From: Coffea arabica | Taxonomy: Eukaryota > Streptophyta > Magnoliopsida > Gentianales > Rubiaceae | Assembly (NCBI RefSeq): GCF_036785885.1 | Contig: NC_092323.1 | Span: 8,316,501-8,380,500, forward strand | Length of the DNA stretch: 64,000 nucleotides | Direction of reading: 5' to 3' | Part shown: positions 36,105 through 54,874 of the stretch, piece by piece | Layout: every line of letters starts with the position of its first letter | Position numbering within the stretch: position 1 is the stretch's first letter | The notes under the pieces: model-generated | What the model saw: the letters and a program-made list of their open reading frames with translations, nothing else | Told to the model about the DNA's origin: nothing | Database searches by the model: none | Translations under genes and position numbers: made by a program

Positions 36105-37528
36105 CAAAACGTTTATCACATTTTGCAAAATAATTTTTTTCGTTCCTCACTTTTTAAAATGTAATTTTATGTTCTTTACAAATTCACGATGGTTAAATTT
36201 GATTCCTACCTATGTTTTTAACTAGTTTTTGGTCGGAATCCATCATGTACCTTGTACATGATTATTTTTTAGAGACAAAATTGTCAAATCACAATTTATA
36301 TAATCCGATTCATATCCCTCATATTTCATAAAATGAATTTTTTTGTCCCTCACATTTTACAAATTAATTTTTTTCATCTCTCATTGATCATGTATATGAA
36401 TAATTTTTTTAAATCCACGTATATTTTTATTTGATTTCACTTGAATAGTACAAATAACGTATAATATGTTTCTATTTGATTTCACCTAAACAAGTTAATC
36501 ATAATTGTACACATGCTATTCAATAGAAATATACATGGATTTAAAATTAATAATTCAATTTTAAACCCATGTATATATCTATTTGATTTTACCATATGAA
36601 CTTATTTGTGACCTTTTCTCTTTTGATAATAATTCATTTATTAAGTTGTATAATAAAATCATATAATTAACGGATTCTAATTCGAATTCTATAGTCATGC
36701 TAACAAATTGCTATTTAAATCTAAAATTTCTACTCGCCACCTTTAAGACCAACAGTTGAATTACTTATTTTATGATTGTCTTAAATTTTGAAAGTGCCAA
36801 TTATTTACTTTTTTTGTCATACTTTTCCTTTGTTTATTTTTTCTATCCAAATTTAATTTGATATAAATATTCGCCAATGTTTAGAATGAAATCTCTTCTT
36901 TATTTTCAACTTTTGAATAAAAGAAAATGAACATGAATGAAAAACTAATATATTTTTTTGAATTCATATATATACCTATTTAATTTCATCTGAACAGTAT
37001 AAATAGCATGTAATATATTTCTATTTGATTTCGTCTAAATAGGCTAATTGTAGTTGTACACATGCTATTCGTATTGTTCAGGTAAAATCAAATAGATATA
37101 TGTATATATATATATATGAGTTTAAAAACAAAACTATGCATACACATGATCAATAAGGGAAAATCATTTTGTAAATGTTATTCATTTTATAAATGTGAGG
37201 GATGAAAAAATTCATTTTGTATTCATACATATGATCAATAAAGGATGAAAAAAAATCAGTTTGTAAAATGTGAGAACAAAACAATTTATTTTGTAAAATA
37301 TGAGAAACTATAAATCGAATTGTGTAAAATTTGATTTGACAATTTTGCCCTTAAAAAATGATCATGTGCAAGGCACATGGTGGATTCTGACAAAAAACTA
37401 ATTGGAAACCTAAATAGGGATAAATTTTGACCAATGTAAATTTATAAGAGATGTAAAATTACACTTTTAAAAGTGAGGGATGAAAAAGTCATATTGTAAT
37501 ATGTGAAGGACGTTTTGAATGATTTTTC
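36105..37528. mobile_element. Long inverted-repeat element, probably MULE-like
   Basis: The left arm (about 36105-36520) and right arm (about 37030-37528) are diverged inverse copies. Paired words are TCAAAACGTTTATCACATTT with its counterpart ending near 37525, CCTCACATTTT words, TTGACCAATG/GGTTAAATTTG-type blocks, ATCATGTACCTTGTACATGATT-like blocks near 36240-36270 and 37360, and ACACATGCTATTC at the inner ends. I cannot see a clean target duplication and the left tip is worn. It looks older than the two elements at 2941 and 12267. No transposase frame. Confidence 0.65.
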
Positions 37529-38976
37529 CTTAGAAAAATATTCATATTTTGTCCATTTCAAAATTGTTTTGAATTCATACCTTTTAATTAGTGGTGTATA
37601 ACATGTGTGTAATAAACCTTTGATATATTATACTTTAAAAATTATATTTCAATTTTAAAAAAAAATTAAATTTTGAATATGGATAACAAATTATCTTTCT
37701 AACTATATACAAAATGACGGTGGCATTGACATTTAACATAATTATGTAGATTTATACGTACAAAAGTAATGAGATATAAATTTTAATAAATTCAATGTCT
37801 CACACATGAGGAAAAAAGTTAAAATTGATATAAATATAGTATAATCTTGAAAAATATAGTAATCTTAACCTATTTTCAATATTCATATTATTCATGTACG
37901 ACTTTATATGTGTAATTTTACCAAATACATATTTTTGCACCAATCTTTTAATCGTACTTTTGTAAAATAATTTTGGATAATGTGTGTGTATAATATCTCA
38001 TAGCCATCACGTATTTTATTAACTATGCTTACATGTTATAATGTCTATAAGTACTGTGGTAAAAAAAAAAAAAAAAAAACTCTACTAATCGTCTTTTAAT
38101 AAGCCATGGCAATCCGAAATAGCCCTCCCTAGCGGATGGTCTTATGTATAACTCGTGGATGGAAAATCCGTCCACGTCTTCCCTAGTTTGTTGGCCTGTA
38201 AATCCCAAAAACTTCTGTCGGCCGGATCCATTATTGTGAAGGGACAGATATGCTCGTGAAGACAAAGTGAAAGAGGATCTTTTTTTCGAATCCGAGTGAA
38301 ATAGGATCCAGTTGTAAAAGTCAGGGAACAATTCACGTGAAGTTGCCCATGGTTAAGCTTTTTAGCTTTGTCACCAACGAAAAGTGAGATCTTTCATTCT
38401 TCCTGCTCATGAGATGATGCGGCTACAATACAGACACATATCCGGATAGCATATTAGCAATTGCATCCTGCCCCTAAAGCGGCCTAATTCCCAAACTCGA
38501 GGGAGAAGTTTCGTGGAAGCCACGTCATTTTGTTTGTTTTTGCCGTAGTAACATGAAATGCATGCTCACGTAAATAGGGTGGGTTTTAAGCAGCTTACCC
38601 AGATGTGGCAGCGATAATAACACCACTGTCAAATTAGTAGCTAAGTGAGCCTGTTTGAATTGCTATTTTTTAAAATTTTTTGTAAAAAAAATATTTTGAG
38701 TTAAAAAATGTATTCACGAAAATAAAATTTTTTTTTTGAGAGAGAGTGACAATTCAAACAAGGTCTTTTGCTGCCTTAGCCCCATTTCATGAGGTTGAGA
38801 TCGCACAGTTGCTAAAAAAACTTGAAATAAACGGGCAGGCAAAAATGCACTATTATTTGTAATGAAACAAAAGAGACACGAGCAGCTGTGTTGACGGGGG
38901 ATCATTCAGTACATTGTCGTGCGTCGTATATATACAGCCCCGTGTACTAAGATTCTAAGAACTCTAGCATACCAGT
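37529..38976. other. Intergenic DNA with a short MITE
   Basis: A/T-rich. 38650-38763 has inverted ends (CCTGTTTGAATTG and CAATTCAAACAAGG), a likely MITE of ~114 bp. 38029-38331 holds an A-run and a minus open frame (MFPDFYNWILFHSDSKKRSS) that I do not recognise. Confidence 0.45.
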
Positions 38977-39788
38977 ATATCAACTAGAGGTATCAAAATG
39001 GGTGATTTGGACGGGTAAAATGGGTAATGGGTATAAGTTAGTCAACCTATTTATACCCATTTAATTAGATGGATATAAATGGGTAAGTAAAAAAATGAAT
39101 TGGGTAACTCAATTACTCATTTATAACCCATTTATTTTTAACTTTTTGTAAATTCATTTATATTCATTTTTACAAACTAAGTTATCAATTTATACCATCC
39201 TTTGCACTCATCATTAGTTTTAAATATTTATTTATAATATTCAATAAATCTAATTATCAATTTTTTTCTCATCTGTACTCTATGCCGCAAAATTACATAC
39301 TATTTAATAATTAAACAATAGGAATATAAAAATTTGAAATAAGTACTATAAAAGTTAACATAAAAACTTAATCCAAAAATTTTGAACATCTAGCATTTTT
39401 TCGTGTGTAACTTTAAAATTTCATTTTGAAAAAGTAAGAAAAGAGACTAAAACTTGTCATAAATTGGTAATGTTGAAAAATGAGCAAGTTAACAAACTAA
39501 AAGAAAATAAAATGATAAGATAAAACCAACAAACAATAATAATAATAATAAAACAAAAGTAGTTAATATCATGACAAAGTGAAAATTTTGAAAAAAAAAA
39601 TGGGTGGGGGAAGAGAGAAAATTTGGGGAAAGACAATTCTAAATGGGTTAATTGGATTTGATGGGTTATTTAATAATACCCATTTATACCCATATGCAAA
39701 AATTTAAATACCCATACCCATCTATTCATGAACGGATATGGATGGACAACTTAGTTAAATGAGTTTGTTTGACAGCTATAATATCAAC
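38977..39788. mobile_element. hAT-like non-autonomous element with 8-bp duplication
   Basis: The element is 38985-39780 (796 bp), with the perfect 8-bp direct repeat ATATCAAC at 38977-38984 and 39781-39788. The ends are inverted: TAGAGGTATCAAAATGGGT on the left; the right end complements to TATAGCTGTCAAACAAACT. Near both ends lie repeated AATGGGTA and TACCCAT words. The size of the duplication and the TAGnGGTnTCAAA-type end fit hAT. No transposase. Confidence 0.85.
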
Positions 39789-40092
39789 TATCAAAGGAAG
39801 GAAATTAAAGAGAATAGTCAAGAAACCCACTAAAATAAAATGATCCCTTTCAAGTACTCTCGACGCTCCGGCTGACTGATCCTTTTCCTTCCAAGAATTA
39901 GCCGGTGAACAACAGCCACAAGCTCTGCACAATCCCCTAAAACGGGCCTAAAAATTTGTAATTATTTACGTATTTATTTTCACCATGACTTGCACCACTG
40001 AAGATTAGCATCCTCCAAAAATATAAATACCACTAGTACTTAAATAAACTTATCCTCAACTACTGAAATCCCGACAGTACTAAAAAATCTTT
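39789..40092. other. Intergenic DNA, nothing recognised
   Basis: About 300 bases between two mobile elements. No gene or repeat was recognised. Confidence 0.45.
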
Positions 40093-40336
40093 CCACCTCA
40101 TGGTTCGTTCAACCACTGAGCTTTGGCTCAATAGCCACCAAAAAAAGGACTTAAGTCTCTCTTTGGACTATATAGATCGGGAATTTAAATTCTGTCTGTA
40201 ATAAAAAAATTTCAAAAGTAATGTCAGAACACCCCTTTAATTTAGTCAGGTCTGTATACCTTTTAGTTTAGTCTAAATTACGTTATACAAATATTATCGT
40301 TGCAGATCAAAAAAAAAAAAAACCATCTCATGGTTC
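40093..40336 (+). mobile_element. tRNA-derived SINE (family A, copy 2)
   Basis: The body is 40107-40322. Direct repeats CCACCTCATGGTTC (40093-40106) and CCATCTCATGGTTC (40323-40336) match at 13 of 14 positions. The head has CTGAGCTTTGGCTCAATAGCC as a tRNA-like start, split here as CTGAGCTTTGG and CTCAATAGCC; the body block TGTCAGAACACCCC and the end block ATCGTTGCAGATC are shared with copy 1. A 13-base A-tail follows. Confidence 0.83.
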
Positions 40337-41914
40337 AAAATTTGAAATGTTACTATTGGCCCTTTGCTTCAGCAGGCCAGTTCCATCACGCACTAATACT
40401 AATAACAAGGAAAATGATATACTAGTGGATTATTATGTATCATCGGTTTTCTGAACTACCTGGGTATTGCTTCCTAAGTTGCAATGGTAATTTGGCTTAG
40501 TGTTTATTAGCCTGCGTTGCAGTTGCAGAAGTACAACAACAATTCCTATAATAGAAACTCCTCCTATCAATTAGTAGTATTAGTGTCCATCAACTTTTAT
40601 GTTCCGGGGTTTTTGTACTGGTATCATTGTTGAACTTATGTTCCAATCTACATATGGCAGTGCGAAGGAGCGGCACAGAGACATTACTTGAAGACACACC
40701 AAGCATCATTAATTTCATTGAGATACTGATTGATGGTCCTCATCAGTCCCAGCATACTCATATTTGAGTATATAATATGTATATGTACCTGATGCTTCGC
40801 AACACTCTTGAAGAATTTCGAGGAAGTTTCTTCTTGACGTTATAGGGCGGATCGTTTGCAGAAAGTAACCACTCTACCATCTTAATTGATTTTGTTTTCT
40901 ATTTGATTATCAATGTAGTGTCGACAATAAATTGCAAGGAGACGCAGCCACAGTACCCCAAAAAATATGCTCCGTACATCTCCTAGTTTAACCCCCTTTT
41001 TATTTGTCGTTTGGTAAGAGAGCAAAAATCTCAGGAATGTATGCTCAAAAAGAAAGGTTAAAACATGTGTAACATGTGGTTAATATGCATTCGGATTTCT
41101 GTTCTTTATCGTGTAAATTACTAACGAGTAGAGTAATATGTTGTCTCAAAACAATACTAATATTTTGAAGAAATTAGTAGTTCGATCGTAATATTATACA
41201 ATAATCATAATCTTGAAAGTATGCCGAATGTCAGACTTTGATCAGATGATATTGATCTTAACTATTATTTGCTTAAAGTGGCACCAGAATGAACATGAAT
41301 CATCCTTTCTACAAGGGCCTGCAGTGCAGGGTGAGATGAGGAGATGATGATTGTTTAGATTTTTACTGTACTGGAAAGCATGTTTTGTGGAGTGTTTCTA
41401 TGCTTGTGTAATAGCCAAAAAGAATGTAGGCTCCAAAGTAGAATTTCCAATTCCAAGTTTAACGGTTAGAATTTCTGAGAAGGAACTTGGTCTGCTTTAG
41501 TCGTTTGAAGCACCATGCTTTCAACTGTCCATGCTATCTCACATGATCAAAGCCTCTTCCCGTTAGTGCACACCGTAACTCGTACAGCAGTAATATTTGC
41601 TTTTAACCACATTCTAAAAGATGCATGGCAAGCAACTTTTCATTCTGCAGTGATCTGAATAGACCAATAAGTACCCTTAGGTTAAGAAGTACGCCAAAAA
41701 GACAAAAAGAAAACAAAAAAATATGTGCCCGGAGCTTGATAATTCATATGGGAGATTTATAAATATTGTAGACGACGAAACAGGACTTGCCATTTTCTAT
41801 CGTCTTCATATCCTCTTCATCCTCAAGATTTTACTCCTCTTTTCATCTGCATGCAGAGTAGAGCTAGCGTACACAAGAACCCTAACACAGGAAAGTAAAG
41901 CTAAGAATAGCATC
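40337..41914. other. Upstream region of the TauE/SafE gene
   Basis: No gene seen. The promoter is somewhere in the last ~400 bases; the leader near 41830-41914 contains in-frame open codons but no better ATG than 41915. Confidence 0.45.
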
Positions 41915-44900
41915 ATGGCTGAGGGAGTTTTTGGGATTAACCAAAGAGCCAAGGCGATTGCATTGACAGCAGCATGGTTTTTCTGCTGGATTTTGTTTAC
42001 AGCCAGTGACATCGGCAGTGCTGAAAGGCTCCTGAAAACCGTCGAGCCAGGACACATTGTGGAGAAGGAAATGAGGCAAGGATTCATAGTTCGATTGGTG
42101 CATTTCCTCTGGCAAAGTGGAAAATCTTCTTATCAACATGTTTGGCCCGTAAGTTCAAAAATTGTCTAACTAAGCCCATGTTCCTTATTTTCGCAACCAT
42201 TTTTCTGTACTTAACTACACTTTGCTTTGCTAAAGGATAGTGTTTTTGTTTTTTTTCTCTTGTGAATTCCTATTTCTATATTAGGCGTATCACTTTATGT
42301 TCATGCAAATTACGTCTGATCATGCATGTAACATCAACTGGTCCAATTCAGCTGTCAACGGGAATGTCCTAGAGGAGTATCAACTTTTGTCCTCTGTAGT
42401 TTGCAACTCTTATTTGCTTCATGGAGTAAATTTTATCCTCTTTAACTTTTGTGGAAGTGTTTTTTGATTCGTTCCATTTGTTTTTTTTTTTTTTTTCATT
42501 TGAACAGGAGATGGAATTTGGCTGGAAACTGGTGGTGGGAACTGTGGTTGGGTTCCTTGGAGCAGCACTGGGAAGTGTTGGAGGCGTTGGAGGCGGTGGA
42601 ATTTTCGTTCCAATGCTCTCTTTGATCATTGGGTTTGATCCCAAGTCATCAACTGCCATTTCTAAATGTCAGTTTCTGATCTTTAATTTGGTTAATTTCG
42701 TAATTTTCATGAAAGGTGCACTTAAAAGAAAACGAACGGGAGTAAAAGACTAGATACAAACACTCAAATAACATCCCCGGACCATGCAATCAAATGTAGA
42801 ACGTGTTAAAATAATCAAGAGCCATATAGTTCTGCCATTCTTTTCCTGGCATTTAGTCCAATTCTCAGCAAATATTTATAAGCAGCATCAGTCTCAATTC
42901 TCCTTGTATGAGTCCATCCTCTGTTTGTTTCCATCATAGGTATGATAATGGGTGCAGCTGGTTCAACAGTATATTACAATCTGAGGCTGAGGCACCCAAC
43001 ACTAGACTTGCCTCTGATAGACTATGATCTGGCTCTGCTCTTTCAACCTATGCTCATGCTTGGCATCAGCATTGGGGTGGCTTTCAACGTCATCTTTGCC
43101 GATTGGATGGTTACAGTGCTGCTCATTCTCCTGTTCATAGGTAATATATCACCTTTGCTTTATGCCAATCCTTTTGATTCTGTTCACTACATGCAAATGA
43201 ATTTGACTCAACGTATGAGGAGGTTTCATGCTTGAGAAACTTTTACCTCCATCGTCTTCCTAAAACTCCAATGGACGTATTGTTTTTACATTGATTGATC
43301 AGAATTTAGACAGAAATGGTGCTCCATCACTATCAAATTCTTTTATTGTTAGGACCATATGCAATAGGGCATGGATCCTTTATATGTGTCTGAGAATTTG
43401 CTGAGTATCAATAAGGCAGCTAGTAATCTAACACGATAAATTTAACTGTGATAGGAACATCTTCTAAAGCATTTTTTAAAGGACTAGAGACATGGAACAA
43501 GGAAACTAAGATGAAATTGGTAAGGGTACTCCACTGCTGTTTGGCTCGAATTGGACCTGGGTGTTAGTCACTGCATTCACTGAAGCTTGAAATTCTGCTT
43601 TAATTTCAGGAAGCAGCTGAAGTGGCGCAATCAAATTCTAAATTAAATGGTGAGTGCGTTAGTAATAACCGTCTTTTAATTAATAAAGTTTGTATAAATC
43701 CACCTAGCAACTGTACTGCAAAGCTATTCAAGCAAATGAGCAAAAGAATTAACATAAGTTCATCAAATACTAATCCATATGCATTTGGTTGGCTTGATAA
43801 AAATGAATACAACTGATGCTGTATACTATTTTATAATTTCACTCATTACAATGCAGAGGGTCCTGGAAACGAATATAAGCCTCTACCAGGTGGTCCATCT
43901 GCTCATGCAGATGAGAAAGTAAGTTATAGGTCCACAACTGTCGTTTGTTTTTTTGTTTTTTCTTCCCTTTGTGTGTGTCCTGTAATAGACCTCTAAAACT
44001 CTTTGCAATAGTTACCCTTCAACCTGTTTCAAAGTTCACTAGTAACTAATTATTTACATTCAGGTTCCCCTGCTGTACAACATCTACTGGAAAGAGTTAT
44101 GTCTGTTATTGTTTGTGTGGATAGCTTTCCTGGCTATTCAGATTATGAAGGTACTCTTTTGACAATACCATAACATTTGAAAACAGCAAAAATAGTTTCT
44201 TAAGAAACTTTCCAAGATCATAGATCTCATCCTGCTTCAAAAGAGTATATTTCCTCCTCGGATCTTCTGGAAACCTTGTGCATTGGCAGTATGATGGATT
44301 AACCATTTGATGCTAGCAATAATAATACTCGGTATTTTTTATGATCCATTTTGCAATAACACAAATCTCATACTGTACGAGTCTCCTTGCAGACATACAC
44401 ACAGACATGCTCTGCCAAATATTGGACACTGAACTTCCTGCAGGTAAAATTTTTATCTAATGAGATTTTCAACAGTAAAAAGTTGATCAAGTGCTGTGAG
44501 GCAATTCTCAAAATAATCCTGCAAAATAATTTTTACATTTGTCAAGGTACCAATTGCAGCTTCAGTTTCCTTATATGAAGCAACTTGTTTATACAAAGGG
44601 ACGAGGACAATCGCATCCAAGGGGAAGGAAATCACAGTTTGGAAACCAAACTTGATTTTTCTCTACTGTTGCTTGGGCATATTGGCTGGCGTTGTTGGAG
44701 GATTGCTTGGGCTAGGCGGTGGCTTCGTCTTGGGACCCCTTTTTCTAGAATTGGGAGTTCCTCCTCAGGTACATTTTATTTTTGGTTCTGTACTGCAGGT
44801 ACATCTTTGTAAAGAATTCTCCTTTCCATTTCAATCTCAGTAGTCAATACTCCATTTCAATCTCGTTTTGAGATGTTTACATCTCTTGTCAGGTGGCAAG

Positions 44901-45483
44901 TGCAACATCGACTTTTGCAATGACGTTCTCATCTTCCATGTCAGTAGTACAGTACTACTTACTGAACCGATTCCCAGTTCCTTATGGTAAAGAAATCGAT
45001 CTCCGGATATGTTGTTGATGAAAGAAACTCCTAGATTCAAAACCCAAAAAAAAAAAAGAAAGAAACTCCTTTTCATGTATTCTCTGACTCCATTGGTATT
45101 TTGTTGCAGCTACATATTTTGTCTTAGTTGCCACAGTTGCTGCCCTCGTTGGTCAGCACGTAGTAAGGAGGATAATTGCAATACTTGGCAGGGCATCTTT
45201 GATCATATTCATACTGGCACTGACTATTTTTGTCAGCGCAATCAGCTTAGGTACAAATCATTTTCACACTTCTTTTACATTCACAAATTCTACAAAACAA
45301 AAACTGTCTAGGAAGTAGGAGTATCATTCTCTTGTCGTTTAATATTTGGTTTCATGGTGTTGCAACTAATGAAGCAAAATGGTTCCTGATATTGTTGCAG
45401 GTGGGGTTGGCATAGCAAGCATGATTGAGAAGCTGCAAAATCACGAGTATATGGGGTTTGATAATTTGTGTCACCAGTCCTAA
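41915..45483 (+). CDS. Sulfite exporter TauE/SafE family membrane protein
   Basis: Twelve exons: 41915-42148, 42508-42667, 42940-43140, 43455-43519, 43610-43649, 43857-43918, 44064-44150, 44393-44443, 44547-44768, 44893-44986, 45110-45250, 45401-45483; 479 residues, all phases close. After an N-terminal hydrophobic segment come two TauE/SafE halves: [20 protein letters not shown] with [20 protein letters not shown], and later [20 protein letters not shown] with [20 protein letters not shown]. The Gly-rich GGVGGGG and GLGGG motifs are typical. Between them is a hydrophilic loop (exons 4-6) rich in charged residues. Bacterial relatives export sulfite or sulfoacetate; for the plant family the substrate is mostly unknown. 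Total membrane segments by eye: about 9-11. The exact paralogue cannot be named. Confidence 0.92.
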
Positions 45484-45873
45484 TGTACTATTATGTTGAT
45501 TATACTCCACGAGTCAAGGGTTTTCTCCGGGAAGGATACTACAATCTGGGCCATTCTGTTTCATAAATAAAGCCCACTACTACTGCCTTCCTGGGAGAAA
45601 AGTCACCTACGGACATGTTATGTTTCATAATTAATCCATCCACGTTTTCTTAAGATTGCAGTAACATATTTTTGCAACCACTTTTATCTTCGTTGTTTTG
45701 TGGTAGTAAATGATTTGTGTTGAAAGTTGTCCTAAAGCAAACATCGTTTGTGTGAATTTGGGTGATTGGATATTGGAATCAAGTTGTTACTGAGCCCAAA
45801 TAACGCTTCCACTTCCAAGACATTAGCGTCCTTGGGGGGAAGAGGTTAAGTCGATTTTTGTTTCTTGAAATAG
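45484..45873. other. 3' UTR and flank of the TauE/SafE gene
   Basis: Probable 3' UTR with AATAAA at 45566-45571. Nothing else recognised. Confidence 0.5.
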
Positions 45874-46400
45874 TACTCCCTCCGTCCGTTCTACTTTGAT
45901 AGTCCTGTTTTTTTTTTTTTTCGTTTCCAAAATATGGTCCACTTTCCAATTGAAAAATATAGTTATTTTTAAATTTTTTCAAAATGCTCTTATTCAATGT
46001 AGGTTGTTATTACAATAAATTACCTTATTTAATACATTTAAATTTTTCAAAATATATTGATATATGAAAAGTTAACTTTGTTATTCTTTCAAGCTTATTG
46101 GCGGAAATTGAAAATGAAATGGAGTACTAGGCTGATGAAACTTTTTGATTAAGAAATGAAATATTAGGCGGCTAAACTTTTTTAATTGAAAATGTGAAAT
46201 AATGTAAAATGAGGATTGATTCTTTCTTGACCATCAATTCAAGTTTTCATGAATAATTAATATTCCATAAAATTGTACTCTATTTAATGTAAGGATATTT
46301 TAAAAAAATAGCAAACTAAATTTGTTCTTTCAATAAAGTTAACTATTTTTTTTATACTGTATAAAAAAAAATTAGAATTGTCAAAATAGAACGCTCTTTT
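45874..46400. mobile_element. Stowaway-like MITE
   Basis: Starts CTCCCTCCGTCCGTTCTACT followed by TTGATAGTCCTG. The right end near 46370-46400 complements to CGTTCTATTTTGACAATTCT, a degenerate inverse. TA precedes the left end. The exact right border is uncertain because an internal GGAGTA near 46120 could be another end. Confidence 0.62.
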
Positions 46401-48127
46401 GCGTGCTGGGTTTTGAAGCTGGGAAGTAGGAACCTACATTTTGAACCGTGACCAGCAAAAGAGTCGGCAGTTGTATTCCCTATAAATAGCAACGCCATAA
46501 CCAAGACGTGCTTTTAATTTTTCAAGATTTACGCCTGGGCTTCATGAGAGTTTTGAAGCGCAATATGAAATGCAGGGCAGGGTTTGGCGTATGAAAAAAA
46601 AACACGCGTTATTCATCTTTTTCTCAAGGCATGAATACTACTTTAGCCACTAATTATTCTACACAATTCCAGATAAACACTCCCATGAACTTCATGCGTA
46701 AAGTCGAATGGATCACCTTTTAAAGCATTTGCTATGAACTACTGTAATAGTCTTGAGGTTTGAATCTCCAGATCATAAATTTTTGCAAAAAAATTCTCTT
46801 CACATAGATTGCGATTACCTTCTTATCTCACACACGTGACCTCACTGTCGTTTTATAAAAATTCCAAAAAGATTGCACTCCATTTGTATTGTTATTTTCT
46901 GGTGTTTTTATAAAAAAAAATAAGTATTGTATTAATTTGATGCATGTAAAATAAAAAAGTGACTGAAAATATATATTTATGAAAAATGTAAAATTTTTTT
47001 GGAAAAAAAATGCCAAGCTAGTATTCAGAAATAAGAGGAAGATGAAGCAGTATTGAAAGTGCATACGTTCTTATATGACAATCAAAATTACTAACCCTTA
47101 GACAACAATTCAGAAGATTTTCATCCACATTTGTAGTAGTAAGTTACATATTATTGAGAAATATATTCCTATATTGATTTTTGTATGATGATAGATGAGT
47201 GTCCAAAACAAAAATTTAAATAAGAACTCAATACAAGCTTTCAGAATTAGCACATGAGTGCCAATTTTTTAAATTTATTTTTTAAGATCGAGATGAATAT
47301 GCTTAACATTTACTCTCCGTTAGGATTAGCTATTATTGAAAGTATTTTTGAAATATTTTACTGTAGTAGTATATATTAAAAAATTTTACTATAAATGTTT
47401 TTTGAAATATTTAATATATTATATAGATGAAACATTGTATTTGAAAAATACGTCAATCCAAACTGAAATTTTTTGAAGTTAAACCTCATTTTTTCATAGG
47501 AAAAAAATTCTGCTACTATGAGTACAGGGGAAAAAAAGGGGGGGGGGGATCAAACATTTACTATATATTAAGAAAAAAAATTTATGATGGCTTGCTCGAT
47601 ATAACGTTGGAAACCCGAGGGCGAACTCAAACCACTCCATTTTCCCGCCCAATGCCGCTCGCTCAGGAACGGGCATTCACTTAAAAAGTCGCATTCCACA
47701 AATTGTAATATACGTATTATATTTTTTAAAAAAATTGCACTGTTACGTGAAAAAAGACTTCTTCTCTATAAAATCCACTCCATCCATCAGTCTTATTCTC
47801 TATAAAGCTGAAAACTTTTCATATACTGAGACGCCACCCATTCCCTCTGGTCTAGTCCTGAAGCTCTTCTTCCGGTTCCGGTTGTTTCTCCTTATTTTTC
47901 CGAGACTCGAGTAAGGTTTTCCACTAATAATTCTTTTTTTTTTTTCTGTATCATGCGTTAATGCGTTTATCGGACGTCTGATTTTCGTTTGGAGCTGTAA
48001 AATGAATTTTTCCTTTTTTTTTTTGGAGTTTTGGAAAATGGGGGGAAAAGAGAGCTAGGGTTTTAGTAGATTGATGTTTTAATTTTTGTTTTGAATTTGA
48101 GTGTACCAGGGGTTGATTGAAGCAGAG
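46401..48127. other. Intergenic DNA, MITE, and DDM1 promoter with leader intron
   Basis: A CTATAAATAGC word at 46480-46490 looks like a TATA box but no gene follows it. 47317-47463 is a MITE-like piece (CCGTTAGGATTAGC ... GTCAATCCAAAC, with TTTTACTGTAG inside). From ~47760 the DDM1 promoter and C/T-rich leader begin. Donor GTAAGG at 47911 and acceptor ACCAG ending at 48109 would remove a 199-base 5' UTR intron. Confidence 0.5.
47767..47806 (+). promoter_or_regulatory. Two candidate TATA boxes of DDM1
   Basis: CTATAAAATCC (TATAAA at 47767-47772) and CTATAAAGC (TATAAA at 47801-47806) lie 34 bases apart, about 320-360 bases before the DDM1 ATG and ahead of the putative leader intron. Which one is used cannot be told. 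Confidence 0.45.
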
Positions 48128-54469
<6,342 letters not shown>

Positions 54470-54874
54470 TGAAGGCTTATTTTGGTGCTTGTGTTAGTTG
54501 GGCTGTTCTTTTGAGTGCTGGGAGGAGAGGTCTCTCTTTTTGGGGTTTTACATATTTTAGCTTTTCGTTTTCGGGGATGAATATATTTTGCTCTCATTGA
54601 GCTAGAGAATGCTAAGCATCTAGTTTTCTCTCATTTTTTTGCAAATATCCCCAGAGAACATTCTCTTAAATGGTGGTTAGACTCCTACAGATTACTGTAA
54701 ATGTGTCGTGATTCGTGAAGCAAGTTGCAGGGAACAGCAATTGGAATTGCATGGTCAATTGTCTGCTGTAAAAACTGTATTAAATGCGCCATTTGATATT
54801 GGTGTTTCTGGCGATTGTCTTCCGTAAGACTTTTTTCTCTTCCGTTCATTGGTTACTGGCACTCTTAGTATCGA
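54470..54874. other. 3' UTR and flank of DDM1
   Basis: T-rich 3' UTR with no other feature; the next element begins 414 bases after the stop codon. Confidence 0.5.

Noticed and set aside
46480-46490. CTATAAATAGC as a promoter of an unknown gene
   Set aside because: No open frame, splice pattern or RNA structure follows it; probably chance or a relic.
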